From: Pelotomaculum_C sp050950345 | Lineage (GTDB): Bacteria; Bacillota; Desulfotomaculia; Desulfotomaculales; Pelotomaculaceae | Direction of reading: 5' to 3' | Assembly (NCBI GenBank): GCA_050950345.1 | Contig: JBMNHK010000004.1 | Location: 186,001 to 250,000, forward strand | Length of the DNA: 64,000 nucleotides | Part shown: piece by piece, positions 33,573-43,165 of the stretch | Layout of the letters: each line of letters begins with the position of its first letter | Position numbering within the stretch: position 1 is the stretch's first letter | Translations under genes and position numbers: made by a program | The notes under the pieces: model-generated | Databases searched by the model: none | Seen by the model: the letters and a program-made list of their open reading frames with translations, nothing else | What the model was told of the DNA's origin: nothing

Positions 33573-35240
33573 TTGGATGGAGTGAAATTATCCGGGGCCG
33601 ATATTCTGTTAAAAAGCTTAATCAATGAAGGTGTGGATACCATATTCGGTTACCCCGGCGGACAGGCACTGCCTATTTATGACGCATTATATGATTCTGA
33701 GATCCGGCATATTCTGACCAGGCATGAACAAGGAGCTGCCCATGCGGCAGACGGCTATGCCCGCGCTACCGGCAGGCCGGGTGTTTGTCTTGCTACGTCG
33801 GGACCCGGAGCTACCAACCTGGTAACAGGTATCGCCAATGCCTATATGGATTCCATCCCGCTGGTGGCCATCACCGGCCAGGTTTCCCGTGCCAGTTTGG
33901 GCAGGGATTCTTTTCAGGAGGCGGACATTACCGGGATAACCATGCCTATTACGAAACACAGCTACCAGGTTGAGGATCCATCTGACCTTTCCCGTATCAT
34001 TAAGGAAGCTTTTTATATAGCTACAACGGGCAGGCCCGGTCCGGTTTTGATTGATATGCCCAGCGATGTATCAAAGGCTGTCGCTGAATATGAATTGCCG
34101 GGGGAGATGCAGCTGCCCGGCTACCGCCCGGTTTTAGAGGGGGATCCCGTCAAGGTAGAGGAGGCCGCAAGAGCCATTGCGCAAGCAGAACGCCCGGTCA
34201 TATATGCCGGCGGGGGCGTGATTTCCTCAGGGGCCCATGAGGAGCTATTGCAGCTGGCCGAATTGCTCATGGCGCCGGTTTGCAACACCCTGATGGGGAT
34301 AGGGAGTTTTCCGGCCACACATCCCCTTTCCCTGGGTATGCTGGGTATGCACGGGACTAAGTACGCTAACTATGCAGTTTCTGAGTGCGACCTGCTCATC
34401 GCTATCGGAGCCCGCTTTGACGACCGGGTTACCGGTAAGCTGGAGACCTTTGCTCCCACAGCCAAAGTTATACATATAGACATAGATCCGGCTGAGATTG
34501 GGAAAAATGTAAGGGTTGACGTACCAGTTGTGGGTGATGTTAAAAAGGTTTTAAACCAGCTTATAACTTTCCTGCAACCAAAGATTGGTGAAGCCTGGCG
34601 GGATAAGATCGAAACCTGGAAAAAAGAATATCCCCTTACCTTTTGCAACGGCAGCAAATTGAAGCCCCAGGCAATAATTAAAGAAATTAGCAATATGACC
34701 CAGGGAGAAGCCAGGATTACCACCGAGGTGGGGCAGCACCAGATGTGGACTGCCCAGCACTACAGTTTTACCAGACCCCGCTCATTTATTACTTCCGGCG
34801 GCCTTGGTACCATGGGCTTTGGCCTGCCTGCCGCCATTGGTGTCCAGATTGGCTGCCCGGATGAGCTGGTCTTTAATATTGCAGGGGACGGCAGCATTCA
34901 GATGAATATCCAGGAACTATGTACAGCAGTGAATTATGAACTCCCTGTTAATGTGGCGATTTTGAACAATGGTGTGCTGGGTATGGTCAGGCAGTGGCAG
35001 GAGCTTTTTTACAACCGCCGCTATTCACAGACCGAGTTAGCCAACCCGGACTTCGTCAAATTAGCTGAGGCTTACGGGGCAGAAGGGCTCAGGGTAACCA
35101 GGCAGTCAGAAGTGCATGATGCTTTGGAACAGGCGATCCAATCCAGTAAGCCGGTGATGATTGATTTTGTTGTCGACAAAAAAGAAAACGTCTTGCCCAT
35201 GGTTCCCCCCGGCGGCTCTATAGGTAAGATGCTGGGCTAA
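33573..35240 (+). CDS. ilvB: acetolactate synthase large subunit, copy 1
   Basis: A 555-residue ThDP- and FAD-dependent enzyme that condenses pyruvate with pyruvate or 2-oxobutyrate, first shared step to Val/Leu and Ile. The N-terminal domain has FGYPGGQALPIYD and the catalytic Glu in RHEQGAAHAADGYAR. The ThDP metal motif GDGSIQMNIQEL lies near residue 437. TTG 33573 is chosen, with GAGGAGGG upstream. The acetolactate identity is supported by the adjacent ilvN. Confidence 0.93.
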   Translation: MDGVKLSGADILLKSLINEGVDTIFGYPGGQALPIYDALYDSEIRHILTRHEQGAAHAADGYARATGRPGVCLATSGPGATNLVTGIANAYMDSIPLVAITGQVSRASLGRDSFQEADITGITMPITKHSYQVEDPSDLSRIIKEAFYIATTGRPGPVLIDMPSDVSKAVAEYELPGEMQLPGYRPVLEGDPVKVEEAARAIAQAERPVIYAGGGVISSGAHEELLQLAELLMAPVCNTLMGIGSFPATHPLSLGMLGMHGTKYANYAVSECDLLIAIGARFDDRVTGKLETFAPTAKVIHIDIDPAEIGKNVRVDVPVVGDVKKVLNQLITFLQPKIGEAWRDKIETWKKEYPLTFCNGSKLKPQAIIKEISNMTQGEARITTEVGQHQMWTAQHYSFTRPRSFITSGGLGTMGFGLPAAIGVQIGCPDELVFNIAGDGSIQMNIQELCTAVNYELPVNVAILNNGVLGMVRQWQELFYNRRYSQTELANPDFVKLAEAYGAEGLRVTRQSEVHDALEQAIQSSKPVMIDFVVDKKENVLPMVPPGGSIGKMLG

Positions 35241-35285
35241 TGAGCAATAAAACAAGCCGGGAGAAATGACAGGGAGGGTAGAAGG

Positions 35286-35810
35286 ATGAGGCACATACTA
35301 ACGGTAACGGTAGAGAACAATCCGGGAGTCTTGACCCGGGTAGCCGGTCTTTTCAGCCGGCGGGGTTTTAATATTGACAGCCTGGCGGTTGGCAGAACTG
35401 AAGATCCGCGTATTTCCAGAATGACCATCATCGTTGAAGGGGACGATGCGATTGTAGAGCAGGTAACCAAACAGCTGCACAAACTGGTGGATGTAATCAA
35501 AATTAACGATATTACGCGCAGCGCCTATGTTGATCGCGAGTTGGTGCTGATCAAAGTGTATGCCGCCGAATCTGCAGTCCGGGGTGAAATCATGCAACTG
35601 GCGGATATTTTCCGGGCACGTATCGTCGATGTAGGTCCGAAATCCCTCACCCTTGAGGTAACCGGTGACCAGGGCAAAATAGATGCCTTTGAAACATCCA
35701 TGCGTCCATTTGGGATCAAGGAACTGGTTCGGACAGGCAAGATCGCTATGCTGAGAGGCTTGAAGACCGGTTCAAAAAATAACGGCAATAAAGAGGAGGA
35801 TTCTGAATAA
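35286..35810 (+). CDS. ilvN: acetolactate synthase small (regulatory) subunit
   Basis: A 174-residue protein with an N-terminal ACT domain (residues 3-75, HILTVTVENNPGVLTRVAGL) that normally binds valine for feedback inhibition, and a C-terminal ALS small-subunit domain. ATG follows AGGGAGGG. It is the only small subunit for two large subunits in the operon. Its TAA overlaps the ilvC ATG. Confidence 0.94.
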   Translation: MRHILTVTVENNPGVLTRVAGLFSRRGFNIDSLAVGRTEDPRISRMTIIVEGDDAIVEQVTKQLHKLVDVIKINDITRSAYVDRELVLIKVYAAESAVRGEIMQLADIFRARIVDVGPKSLTLEVTGDQGKIDAFETSMRPFGIKELVRTGKIAMLRGLKTGSKNNGNKEEDSE

Positions 35811-36802
35811 TGGTAAAGGTTTATTACGAAGAAGATGCTGATTTGGGTTTATTGAAAGGCAAAAAGATAGCGGTTATGGGATACGGCAGCCAGGGGCATG
35901 CCCAGGCGCAAAACCTGAAGGATAGCGGATTAGATGTAATCATTGGTTTGCGCGAAGGCAGCGCCAGCCGCAAACAGGCTGAAGCAGCCGGCTTTAAGGT
36001 CATGACGGTAGCTGAAGCAGCTGCACAGGCTGATATTATCCAAATTCTGCTGCCGGACGAAGCCCAGGCCAAAATTTACAAGGAACAAATAGAGCCCTAC
36101 CTTGAGGAAGGCAATGCCATAATGTTTTCCCACGGCTTCAATATCCATTATGACCAGATCGTGCCTCTTAATAATATTGATGTTTTCATGGTGGCTCCGA
36201 AAGGGCCCGGTCATATGGTGCGGCGTATGTATGAGGAAGGTAAAGGTGTACCCGCGCTGGTGGCAGTATATCAGGACTACACGGGCAAAGCCAAAGACCT
36301 TGCCCTGGCCTATGCTAAAGGCATCGGCGGTACCAGAGCAGGGGTCTTTGAAACCACATTTAAGGAAGAGACAGAGACGGACCTCTTCGGCGAGCAGGCC
36401 GTATTGTGCGGCGGTGTCACTGCTTTGATGAAAGCAGGCTTTGATACGCTGGTGGAAGCCGGTTATGCTCCTGAAATGGCTTACTTTGAGTGCATTCACG
36501 AAATGAAGTTGATTGTTGACTTGATCTATGAGGGCGGCCTTAGCAATATGCGTTATTCCATCAGCAATACTGCCGAATACGGCGACTATATGAGCGGGCC
36601 CCGTTTGATCACTGACGAAACCCGTAAAGAGATGAAAAAAATTCTGGCTGAAATTCAAAACGGCGAGTTTGCTAAAAAGTGGATCCTGGAAAACCAGGTC
36701 GGCTGCCCGTCCTTTAAAGCGGTTGCCCGTCAGGAAAAAGATCTGCAGGTGGAAAAAGTCGGCGCCAGACTGCGTTCCATGATGCCCTGGCTTAAAAAAT
36801 AG
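35810..36802 (+). CDS. ilvC: ketol-acid reductoisomerase
   Basis: A 330-residue class I enzyme: Rossmann motif GYGSQGHAQAQNLKDSG near residues 25-41, and knotted C-terminal domain with ETDLFGEQAVLCGG near 189 and EMKLIVDLIYEGG near 228. The loop REGSASRKQAE at about residue 46 carries Ser/Arg residues expected for NADPH use. Coupled to ilvN by an overlapping stop/start. Confidence 0.95.
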   Translation: MVKVYYEEDADLGLLKGKKIAVMGYGSQGHAQAQNLKDSGLDVIIGLREGSASRKQAEAAGFKVMTVAEAAAQADIIQILLPDEAQAKIYKEQIEPYLEEGNAIMFSHGFNIHYDQIVPLNNIDVFMVAPKGPGHMVRRMYEEGKGVPALVAVYQDYTGKAKDLALAYAKGIGGTRAGVFETTFKEETETDLFGEQAVLCGGVTALMKAGFDTLVEAGYAPEMAYFECIHEMKLIVDLIYEGGLSNMRYSISNTAEYGDYMSGPRLITDETRKEMKKILAEIQNGEFAKKWILENQVGCPSFKAVARQEKDLQVEKVGARLRSMMPWLKK

Positions 36803-36890
36803 CAAGTTATGAGCATGTAATTAATAATATAGATATAGTATTGCTTTATGGATTAATAATTTTTGTATTCTTAAAGGAGAGGAGCCGGCT

Positions 36891-38552
36891 ATGCAAATCA
36901 CCGTGGCTGAGGCGCTGGTCCGCTGCCTGGAACAGGAAGGCGTCGAAGTCATCTTCGGCTATCCTGGGGGGGCGAATCTCCCTATCTATGATGCCTTGCG
37001 CAACACGTCCATAAAACATGTCCTGGTGCGGCACGAACAAGGCGCTGCCCATGCTGCTGACGGTTATGCCAGGGTCACCGGTAAGGTGGGTGTCTGTATG
37101 GCCACTTCCGGTCCCGGCGCCACTAACCTGATTACCGGCATTGCCAATGCCTACATGGACTCGGTACCCATGGTGGCCATCACCGGCCAGGTTGCCACCT
37201 CCATGGTAGGCACGGACGCATTTCAGGAGGTTGATATTACCGGCATCACCCTGCCCATCACCAAACATAATTATCTGGTGAAAGTACCCGAAGAGTTGCC
37301 TGTGATTGTGAAAAAAGCTTTTCACATCGCGTCTACGGGACGTCCGGGGCCAGTTTTAATCGACCTGCCCAAGGATATTGCCGAGTACGTAATCGACTTT
37401 AAGTATCCCAAATCATTCCACCTGCCGGGCTATAAGCCCACCTACAGAGGGCACCCCTCTATGGTTCAGCAGGCGGCCAAAATAATTATGGCCTCTGAGC
37501 GTCCGGTGATCTATGCCGGCGGTGGCATCAGGGCTTCCGATGCCGCTGAGGAATTATTGCAGCTGGCGGAGACTATCTCTGCCCCGGTGACTCACACCCT
37601 GATGGGCCTGGGCTGTTTTCCCGGCAAGCACCCGCTTTTCTTGGGCATGCTGGGGCTGCACGGGACCCGCTACGCCAATCAGGCGGTAACGGAGTGCGAT
37701 TGCCTGATCGCTGTGGGGGCGCGGTTTGATGACCGGGTGGTAGCCAGGATCAGTGGTTTTGCCCCGGGCGCCAGGGTTATCCATATCGATATAGATCCGG
37801 CTGAAATCGGCAAAAACCTGCGTATTCACCTGCCCATTGTGGGGGATGTGAAAACTGTGCTGCAGGCGCTCCTGCCTCTTTTAACCCGGCGGGAAAATAC
37901 TGCCTGGACCCAGCGGGTGCAGGGATTAAAAAGGGAATACCCTTTAAAATATGATCACAGTGGTATGCTGAAACCGCAATACGTTTTGGAGAAATTAAAT
38001 GAGCTAAAGTCCGACAGTGACATCGTTGTTACCGATGTAGGGCAGCATCAGATGTGGGCGGCTCAGTACCTGCTTTTTGAGCAGCCGCGCTGTTTTTTAT
38101 CATCAGGAGGACTGGGCGCCATGGGCTTTAGCATCCCGGCAGCAGTTGGCGCCAAAGTGGGCGCGCCGGAAAGAGATGTCCTGGTAGTATGCGGCGACGG
38201 TGGTTTCCAGATGAATATGCAGGAGTTGGGCACTGCCGCTGAGCAGGGGCTTAACTTGAAAATTTTTGTGCTCAACAACCACCGGCTGGGGATGGTGCGT
38301 CAGCTGCAGGAGTTTTATTGCGATAAAAGATATACGGCGGTTGACCTGGAGTTTGATCTGGATTTTGCCGGGCTGGCTAAGTTTTATGGTATGGAAGGTT
38401 ACACCGTCGCTACAGAGGAAGAGGTGGCGGAAATCCTGCCCAAAATCCTGGCCTCACCGGCGCCGGCGATAGTTAATTGCCTGATAGATCCGGATGAAAA
38501 TGTTTTGCCGATGGTTTTAAGCGGTTCTGCGATTAGCGAAGCAATAGATTAG
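36891..38552 (+). CDS. ilvB: acetolactate synthase large subunit, copy 2
   Basis: A 553-residue second large subunit, clearly homologous to copy 1 along its whole length (FGYPGGANLPIYD, RHEQGAAHAADGYAR, GDGGFQMNMQEL). It diverges most in the central domain and C-terminus, so the duplication is not recent. No extra ilvN follows. A role with different 2-oxoacid preference (for example 2-oxobutyrate from the cimA route) is possible but is inference. Confidence 0.9.
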   Translation: MQITVAEALVRCLEQEGVEVIFGYPGGANLPIYDALRNTSIKHVLVRHEQGAAHAADGYARVTGKVGVCMATSGPGATNLITGIANAYMDSVPMVAITGQVATSMVGTDAFQEVDITGITLPITKHNYLVKVPEELPVIVKKAFHIASTGRPGPVLIDLPKDIAEYVIDFKYPKSFHLPGYKPTYRGHPSMVQQAAKIIMASERPVIYAGGGIRASDAAEELLQLAETISAPVTHTLMGLGCFPGKHPLFLGMLGLHGTRYANQAVTECDCLIAVGARFDDRVVARISGFAPGARVIHIDIDPAEIGKNLRIHLPIVGDVKTVLQALLPLLTRRENTAWTQRVQGLKREYPLKYDHSGMLKPQYVLEKLNELKSDSDIVVTDVGQHQMWAAQYLLFEQPRCFLSSGGLGAMGFSIPAAVGAKVGAPERDVLVVCGDGGFQMNMQELGTAAEQGLNLKIFVLNNHRLGMVRQLQEFYCDKRYTAVDLEFDLDFAGLAKFYGMEGYTVATEEEVAEILPKILASPAPAIVNCLIDPDENVLPMVLSGSAISEAID

Positions 38553-38629
38553 CATAACCAGGGCGATTTCTTTCAGCTTAGTTCATAAATTAAAGCCTGG
38601 TGTAAAAAAAGAGAAAATGGGGGGACACT

Positions 38630-40168
38630 ATGAGCCAGAAAATTTATGTTTTTGATACCACCCTAAGGGACGGGGAACAATCTCCGGGTGTAAGCCTTAA
38701 CATCAACGAAAAATTGCAAATCGCCAAACAACTGGCTAAACTTGGCGTCGATATCATCGAAGCCGGCTTCCCCATTTCCTCCATTGGTGACTTTGAAGCC
38801 GTCCGTGCCGTAGCGCAAGAGGTTAAGGGCGTCACCGTAGCCGGACTGGCCAGGGCAAACATCAAGGATATTGACCGGGCCTGGGAAGCTGTGCGCTATG
38901 CCGAGCAAGCCCGCATTCACACCTTTATTGCCACCTCGGATATCCATATGCAGTATAAGCTGCGTATGAGCCGGGAAAAGGTGCTGGAGGCAGCGGTAGC
39001 AGCGGTTAAACACGCCAAAAGCTATACCGGGGATGTGGAGTTTTCAGCGGAAGACGCCTCCAGAACCGATCCGGAATTTTTGTTCCAGGTTATCGCGGCG
39101 GTTATTGAGGCCGGCGCTACGGTGATCAATGTTCCGGATACGGTGGGTTATGCCGTACCCTGGGAATGGGGCAGCTTTATCGATGCTATTTGCCACCGGG
39201 TCCCCGGCATTGAAAAAGCCATTCTCAGCGTTCACTGTCATAATGATCTGGGTCTGGCGGTAGCCAATACCCTGGCTGCCGTAGCAAACGGAGCCAGGCA
39301 GGTGGAGGGTGCCATCAACGGTATCGGCGAGCGTGCCGGCAATGCGGCTCTTGAAGAAATCGTGATGGCCATTCATACCAGAAAGGATAAACTGGATTAT
39401 TACACTGATATCCGGACCGAGGAGATATATCGCACCAGCAAACTGGTCAGCACTCTGACCGGCATGCGCATACAGGCCAACAAGGCTATTGTCGGTGATA
39501 ATGCCTTCGCTCACGAAGCCGGCATTCATCAGGACGGCGTACTGAAGGAACGCACTACCTATGAGATCATGAACCCGGCCATGGTGGGGATTGCTAAGAG
39601 CAACCTGGTTATGGGTAAACACTCCGGCCGGCATGCCTTCCGCCAGAGGCTGGAGGAGATGGGTTTTACCCTGTCCGATGAAGCGCTGAACAAGTCCTAC
39701 GCCTATTTCAAAAAACTGGCCGATAAAAAATCGCATATCACTGATGATGATCTGGAAGCTATTGTCGAGGAAGAGTTGAGAATGACACCTCAAACCTACC
39801 AGCTGGACTATTTGCAAATATCCAGTGGTACCACGGTTGTCCCCACCGCCACCATCGGACTTTTAAAGGACGGTCAGCGGCTGGAGGAAGCCGCCTGTGG
39901 CAACGGTCCTGTGGATGCCATCTGCCGTGCCATAGACAAAATCACCGATATCAGCTGTACGATGATCAGCTGGGGCATTAACGCCATCACCTCCGGCAAG
40001 GACGCCCTGGGTGATGTCAAGTTGAAGATTACTACCGACGGTCAAAAGGTCTATGCGGGCCGGGGGATCAGCACCGATATTTTGGAAGCCAGCGCCAAGG
40101 CCTATATCAATGCTGTGAACAATTTGGTCTGGGATGCACAACAGACGAGGGATTCGGAACAGGAATAA
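38630..40168 (+). CDS. leuA: 2-isopropylmalate synthase
   Basis: A 512-residue enzyme, first committed step of leucine synthesis. The catalytic HMGL-like barrel has DTTLRDGEQSPGV (residues 8-20), the metal ligands in HCHNDLGLAVANTLA near 201, and the NGIGERAGNA motif near 233. A C-terminal regulatory LeuA dimer domain (about 390-505) binds leucine for feedback control in this family. Confidence 0.95.
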   Translation: MSQKIYVFDTTLRDGEQSPGVSLNINEKLQIAKQLAKLGVDIIEAGFPISSIGDFEAVRAVAQEVKGVTVAGLARANIKDIDRAWEAVRYAEQARIHTFIATSDIHMQYKLRMSREKVLEAAVAAVKHAKSYTGDVEFSAEDASRTDPEFLFQVIAAVIEAGATVINVPDTVGYAVPWEWGSFIDAICHRVPGIEKAILSVHCHNDLGLAVANTLAAVANGARQVEGAINGIGERAGNAALEEIVMAIHTRKDKLDYYTDIRTEEIYRTSKLVSTLTGMRIQANKAIVGDNAFAHEAGIHQDGVLKERTTYEIMNPAMVGIAKSNLVMGKHSGRHAFRQRLEEMGFTLSDEALNKSYAYFKKLADKKSHITDDDLEAIVEEELRMTPQTYQLDYLQISSGTTVVPTATIGLLKDGQRLEEAACGNGPVDAICRAIDKITDISCTMISWGINAITSGKDALGDVKLKITTDGQKVYAGRGISTDILEASAKAYINAVNNLVWDAQQTRDSEQE

Positions 40169-40213
40169 TATAAATCATCATTTAAACCAATTATTGAACG
40201 GAGTGAGTCCAGC

Positions 40214-41476
40214 ATGCCGATGACCATCACCGAAAAGATCCTGGCTGCCCATGCAGGCAGGAAGAGCGTAGAGCCCGGCGAGCTAATCAATGCCCGGGTT
40301 GATCTGGTATTGGGCAATGACATCACATCGCCGGTTGCTATAAGGGAATTCGAAAAAATCGGGGTGGCAAATGTCTTTGACCCGGAACGGATAGCCCTTG
40401 TGCCGGACCATTTTACCCCGAATAAAGATATCAAATCAGCGGAACAGGTGGCCGTGATGCGGGAGTTCGCCCGCAAGCACAACCTGCCCAACTTCTTTGA
40501 AGTAGGCCGCATGGGTATAGAACACTGCCTGTTGCCGGAGCTGGGGTTAGTAGGCCCCGGCGACCTGGTGATTGGCGCTGATTCCCATACCTGCACTTAT
40601 GGCGCCCTGGGTGCTTTTTCCACCGGCGTCGGCAGCACCGACCTGGCTGCGGCCATGGCTCTGGGAGAAATCTGGCTCAAGGTACCGGAATCAATTAAAT
40701 TTGTTTTTGAAGGAGAGCTGCAGCCCTGGGTGAGCGGCAAAGACTTAATCCTGCATGTTATCGGTGATATCGGTGTGGATGGCGCCCGTTATCAGGCCAT
40801 GGAGTTTGCCGGTCCGGTCATCGGGAACCTGTCCATGGACAGCCGTTTTACCATGTGCAATATGGCTATAGAAGCCGGCGGCAAAAGTGGGATCGTTGCG
40901 CCTGATGAAAAAACCAGGGCCTATGTGGAAGGACGCTGCCGCCGCCCTTACACGTTTTACCAGAGCGATCCGGATGCCGTATACAAAGATGTGCGTTATT
41001 ATGACGCCTCGCAAATAGAACCCCAGGTAGCATTCCCCCACCTGCCGGAAAACAGCCGTCCCTTGAGTCAAGTAGGTGATGTGGAGATTCAACAGGTGGT
41101 GATCGGCTCCTGCACTAACGGCCGCATGGAGGATCTCCGGGAAGCCGCCGCGGTACTGAAAGGGAAGAAAGTGCATAAAAATGTGCGGTTGTTGATCTTC
41201 CCCGGCACTCAGGCGATCTACCTGGAAGCCTTGCGGGAAGGTATCATCGAGAGCCTGGTTGAAGCAGGCGGCGCTGTCAGCACCCCCACCTGTGGTCCCT
41301 GTTTGGGCGGTCATATGGGTATTCTGGCCGGTGGCGAGCGTTGTGTTGCTACCACCAACCGCAATTTCGTAGGCAGGATGGGCCATGCCAAGAGTGAGGT
41401 CTACCTGGCTAATCCAGCCGTTGCGGCAGCATCAGCAGTATTAGGCCGGATCGCCGGTCCTGCGGAGGTGTTATAA
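40214..41476 (+). CDS. leuC: 3-isopropylmalate dehydratase large subunit
   Basis: A 420-residue aconitase-family subunit. The iron-sulfur ligands are in VIGSCTNGR near residue 299 and PTCGPCLGGHMG near 359. GADSHTCTYGALGAFSTGVGSTD near 122 is the family substrate motif. It is the shorter, archaeal/Thermodesulfobacteria-like form. The stop overlaps the leuD start by one base. Confidence 0.95.
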   Translation: MPMTITEKILAAHAGRKSVEPGELINARVDLVLGNDITSPVAIREFEKIGVANVFDPERIALVPDHFTPNKDIKSAEQVAVMREFARKHNLPNFFEVGRMGIEHCLLPELGLVGPGDLVIGADSHTCTYGALGAFSTGVGSTDLAAAMALGEIWLKVPESIKFVFEGELQPWVSGKDLILHVIGDIGVDGARYQAMEFAGPVIGNLSMDSRFTMCNMAIEAGGKSGIVAPDEKTRAYVEGRCRRPYTFYQSDPDAVYKDVRYYDASQIEPQVAFPHLPENSRPLSQVGDVEIQQVVIGSCTNGRMEDLREAAAVLKGKKVHKNVRLLIFPGTQAIYLEALREGIIESLVEAGGAVSTPTCGPCLGGHMGILAGGERCVATTNRNFVGRMGHAKSEVYLANPAVAAASAVLGRIAGPAEVL

Positions 41477-41970
41477 TGGAACTCAAAGGAAGAGTATGGA
41501 AATTCGGCGATGATGTGGATACCGATGCGATTATTCCGGCACGCTACCTGAATACTTCCGACCCGGATGAGCTGGCCAGGCACTGCATGGAAGACGCTGA
41601 TCCGGAATTTCCGGCCAAGGTTGGTACGGGAGACATCATAGTAGCCGGGAAAAACTTCGGTTGCGGCAGTTCCAGGGAGCATGCTCCCATCGCCATTAAA
41701 GCGGCGGGGGTCTCTTGTGTGGTAGCCGGCACCTTTGCCAGAATTTTTTACCGCAATGCCTTCAATATTGGGTTGCCGATTTTGGAATCCCCTGAAGCGG
41801 CGGCAGAGGTCAATGAGGGGGATGAACTGGCGGTAGACACAGCTGCAGGGGTGATCACCAACCTGACCACCGGCAAAAAATACACGGCCAACCCGGTACC
41901 TCCCTTTATGCAGCAGATTATTGATGCCGGTGGCTTGATCGAGTATGTGAAAGAAAAAGTTAAGCAGTAA
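41476..41970 (+). CDS. leuD: 3-isopropylmalate dehydratase small subunit
   Basis: A 164-residue swivel-domain partner of LeuC. DTDAIIPARYLNT is at residues 16-28 and GKNFGCGSSREHAPIA near residues 57-72, both substrate-contact motifs. Translationally coupled to leuC. Confidence 0.95.
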   Translation: MELKGRVWKFGDDVDTDAIIPARYLNTSDPDELARHCMEDADPEFPAKVGTGDIIVAGKNFGCGSSREHAPIAIKAAGVSCVVAGTFARIFYRNAFNIGLPILESPEAAAEVNEGDELAVDTAAGVITNLTTGKKYTANPVPPFMQQIIDAGGLIEYVKEKVKQ

Positions 41971-42010
41971 CTTAAGCAGTAGCTATAGATCAATAGATTA
42001 GGAGAGAATT

Positions 42011-43087
42011 ATGTATAAAATCGCAGTACTGCCCGGTGACGGGATCGGGCCGGAAATTATTAAGCAGGCAATGCGGGTATTGGAAGCGGTAGGCAAACGC
42101 TTCGGAATTGAATACAAATTCACCAAGGCTCTGGTAGGCGGTGCTGCTTATGACGAGACCGGCTTGCCTTTGCCGGAGGAGACACTGGAGCTTTGTTTGA
42201 AAAGTGACGCGGTACTCTTTGGCGCCGTGGGCGGTCCCAAATGGGATGAGTTGCCGCTGCACCTGCGGCCCGAGGTGGGGGCGCTGTTGCCCTTACGCAA
42301 AAAACTCGGCTTGTACGCCAACCTGCGCCCGGTTAAGGTATTTCCTTCTTTAGCCAACGCTTCTACCTTGAAACCGGATGTAGTGGCAGGCATTGACCTG
42401 CTGATGGTACGTGAACTTACAGGAGGCCTGTATTTTGGTCATAAATACAGGGAAACCCTCCCGGACGGCAGCACCCGTGTAGTGGATACTCTGGAATACA
42501 CAACACCTGAAATTGAGCGGATCCTGCGCAGGGCTTTTGAGCTGGCCAGGCAACGCCGCCGCAAGGTGACTTCGGTGGATAAATCCAACATCCTGGAAAG
42601 TTCCCGCTACTGGCGGGAGTTGGCCATGGAAATAGGAGCCGAGTACCCTGACGTGGAGCTTGACCACATGTATGTTGACAACTGTGCCATGCAGCTGGTC
42701 AAGTATCCGGGGCAGTTTGACGTCCTGGTCACGGAGAATATGTTCGGCGACATCTTGAGCGATCAGGCTTCTATCCTGGGGGGCTCCTTAGGGATGCTGC
42801 CATCGGCCAGCCTGGGCGGCAAAACAGGTTTATACGAACCTGCTCATGGCACCGCGCCGAGTATCGCCGGCAAAAACATTGCCAACCCCCTGGCCACCAT
42901 CCTTTCGGCTGCCATGCTCCTGCGCTATTCTCTAGGGCAGGACGAGGCAGCGGATTGCGTCGAGGAGGCAGTGGCCCGGACACTGGAAATGGGCTACCGC
43001 ACCCGTGACCTGATGGAAGAAGGCAAAGAGCTGGTTGGCACAGAAGAGATGGGCAGCCAGGTTGTTAAGCTCATTGAAGAAGCTTGA
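42011..43087 (+). CDS. leuB: 3-isopropylmalate dehydrogenase
   Basis: A 358-residue NAD-dependent beta-decarboxylating dehydrogenase. LPGDGIGPEI is at residues 7-16, RELTGGLYFG near 134, and the metal-binding stretch NMFGDILSDQASILGGSLGM near 244. The cofactor site HGTAPSIAGKNIANP near 279 indicates NAD. AGGAGAG stands before the ATG. Confidence 0.95.
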   Translation: MYKIAVLPGDGIGPEIIKQAMRVLEAVGKRFGIEYKFTKALVGGAAYDETGLPLPEETLELCLKSDAVLFGAVGGPKWDELPLHLRPEVGALLPLRKKLGLYANLRPVKVFPSLANASTLKPDVVAGIDLLMVRELTGGLYFGHKYRETLPDGSTRVVDTLEYTTPEIERILRRAFELARQRRRKVTSVDKSNILESSRYWRELAMEIGAEYPDVELDHMYVDNCAMQLVKYPGQFDVLVTENMFGDILSDQASILGGSLGMLPSASLGGKTGLYEPAHGTAPSIAGKNIANPLATILSAAMLLRYSLGQDEAADCVEEAVARTLEMGYRTRDLMEEGKELVGTEEMGSQVVKLIEEA

Positions 43088-43165
43088 AAATACAAACCCC
43101 GCTTGTTGCTCTAAGGTTATAGACGAATGCGCCTTGTACCCTACGAACATTAAGGAGGTTTAGCA

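Noticed and set aside
35930..36805. Minus-strand frame of 291 codons across ilvC
   Set aside because: It lies wholly opposite a clear ilvC and shows no family features.
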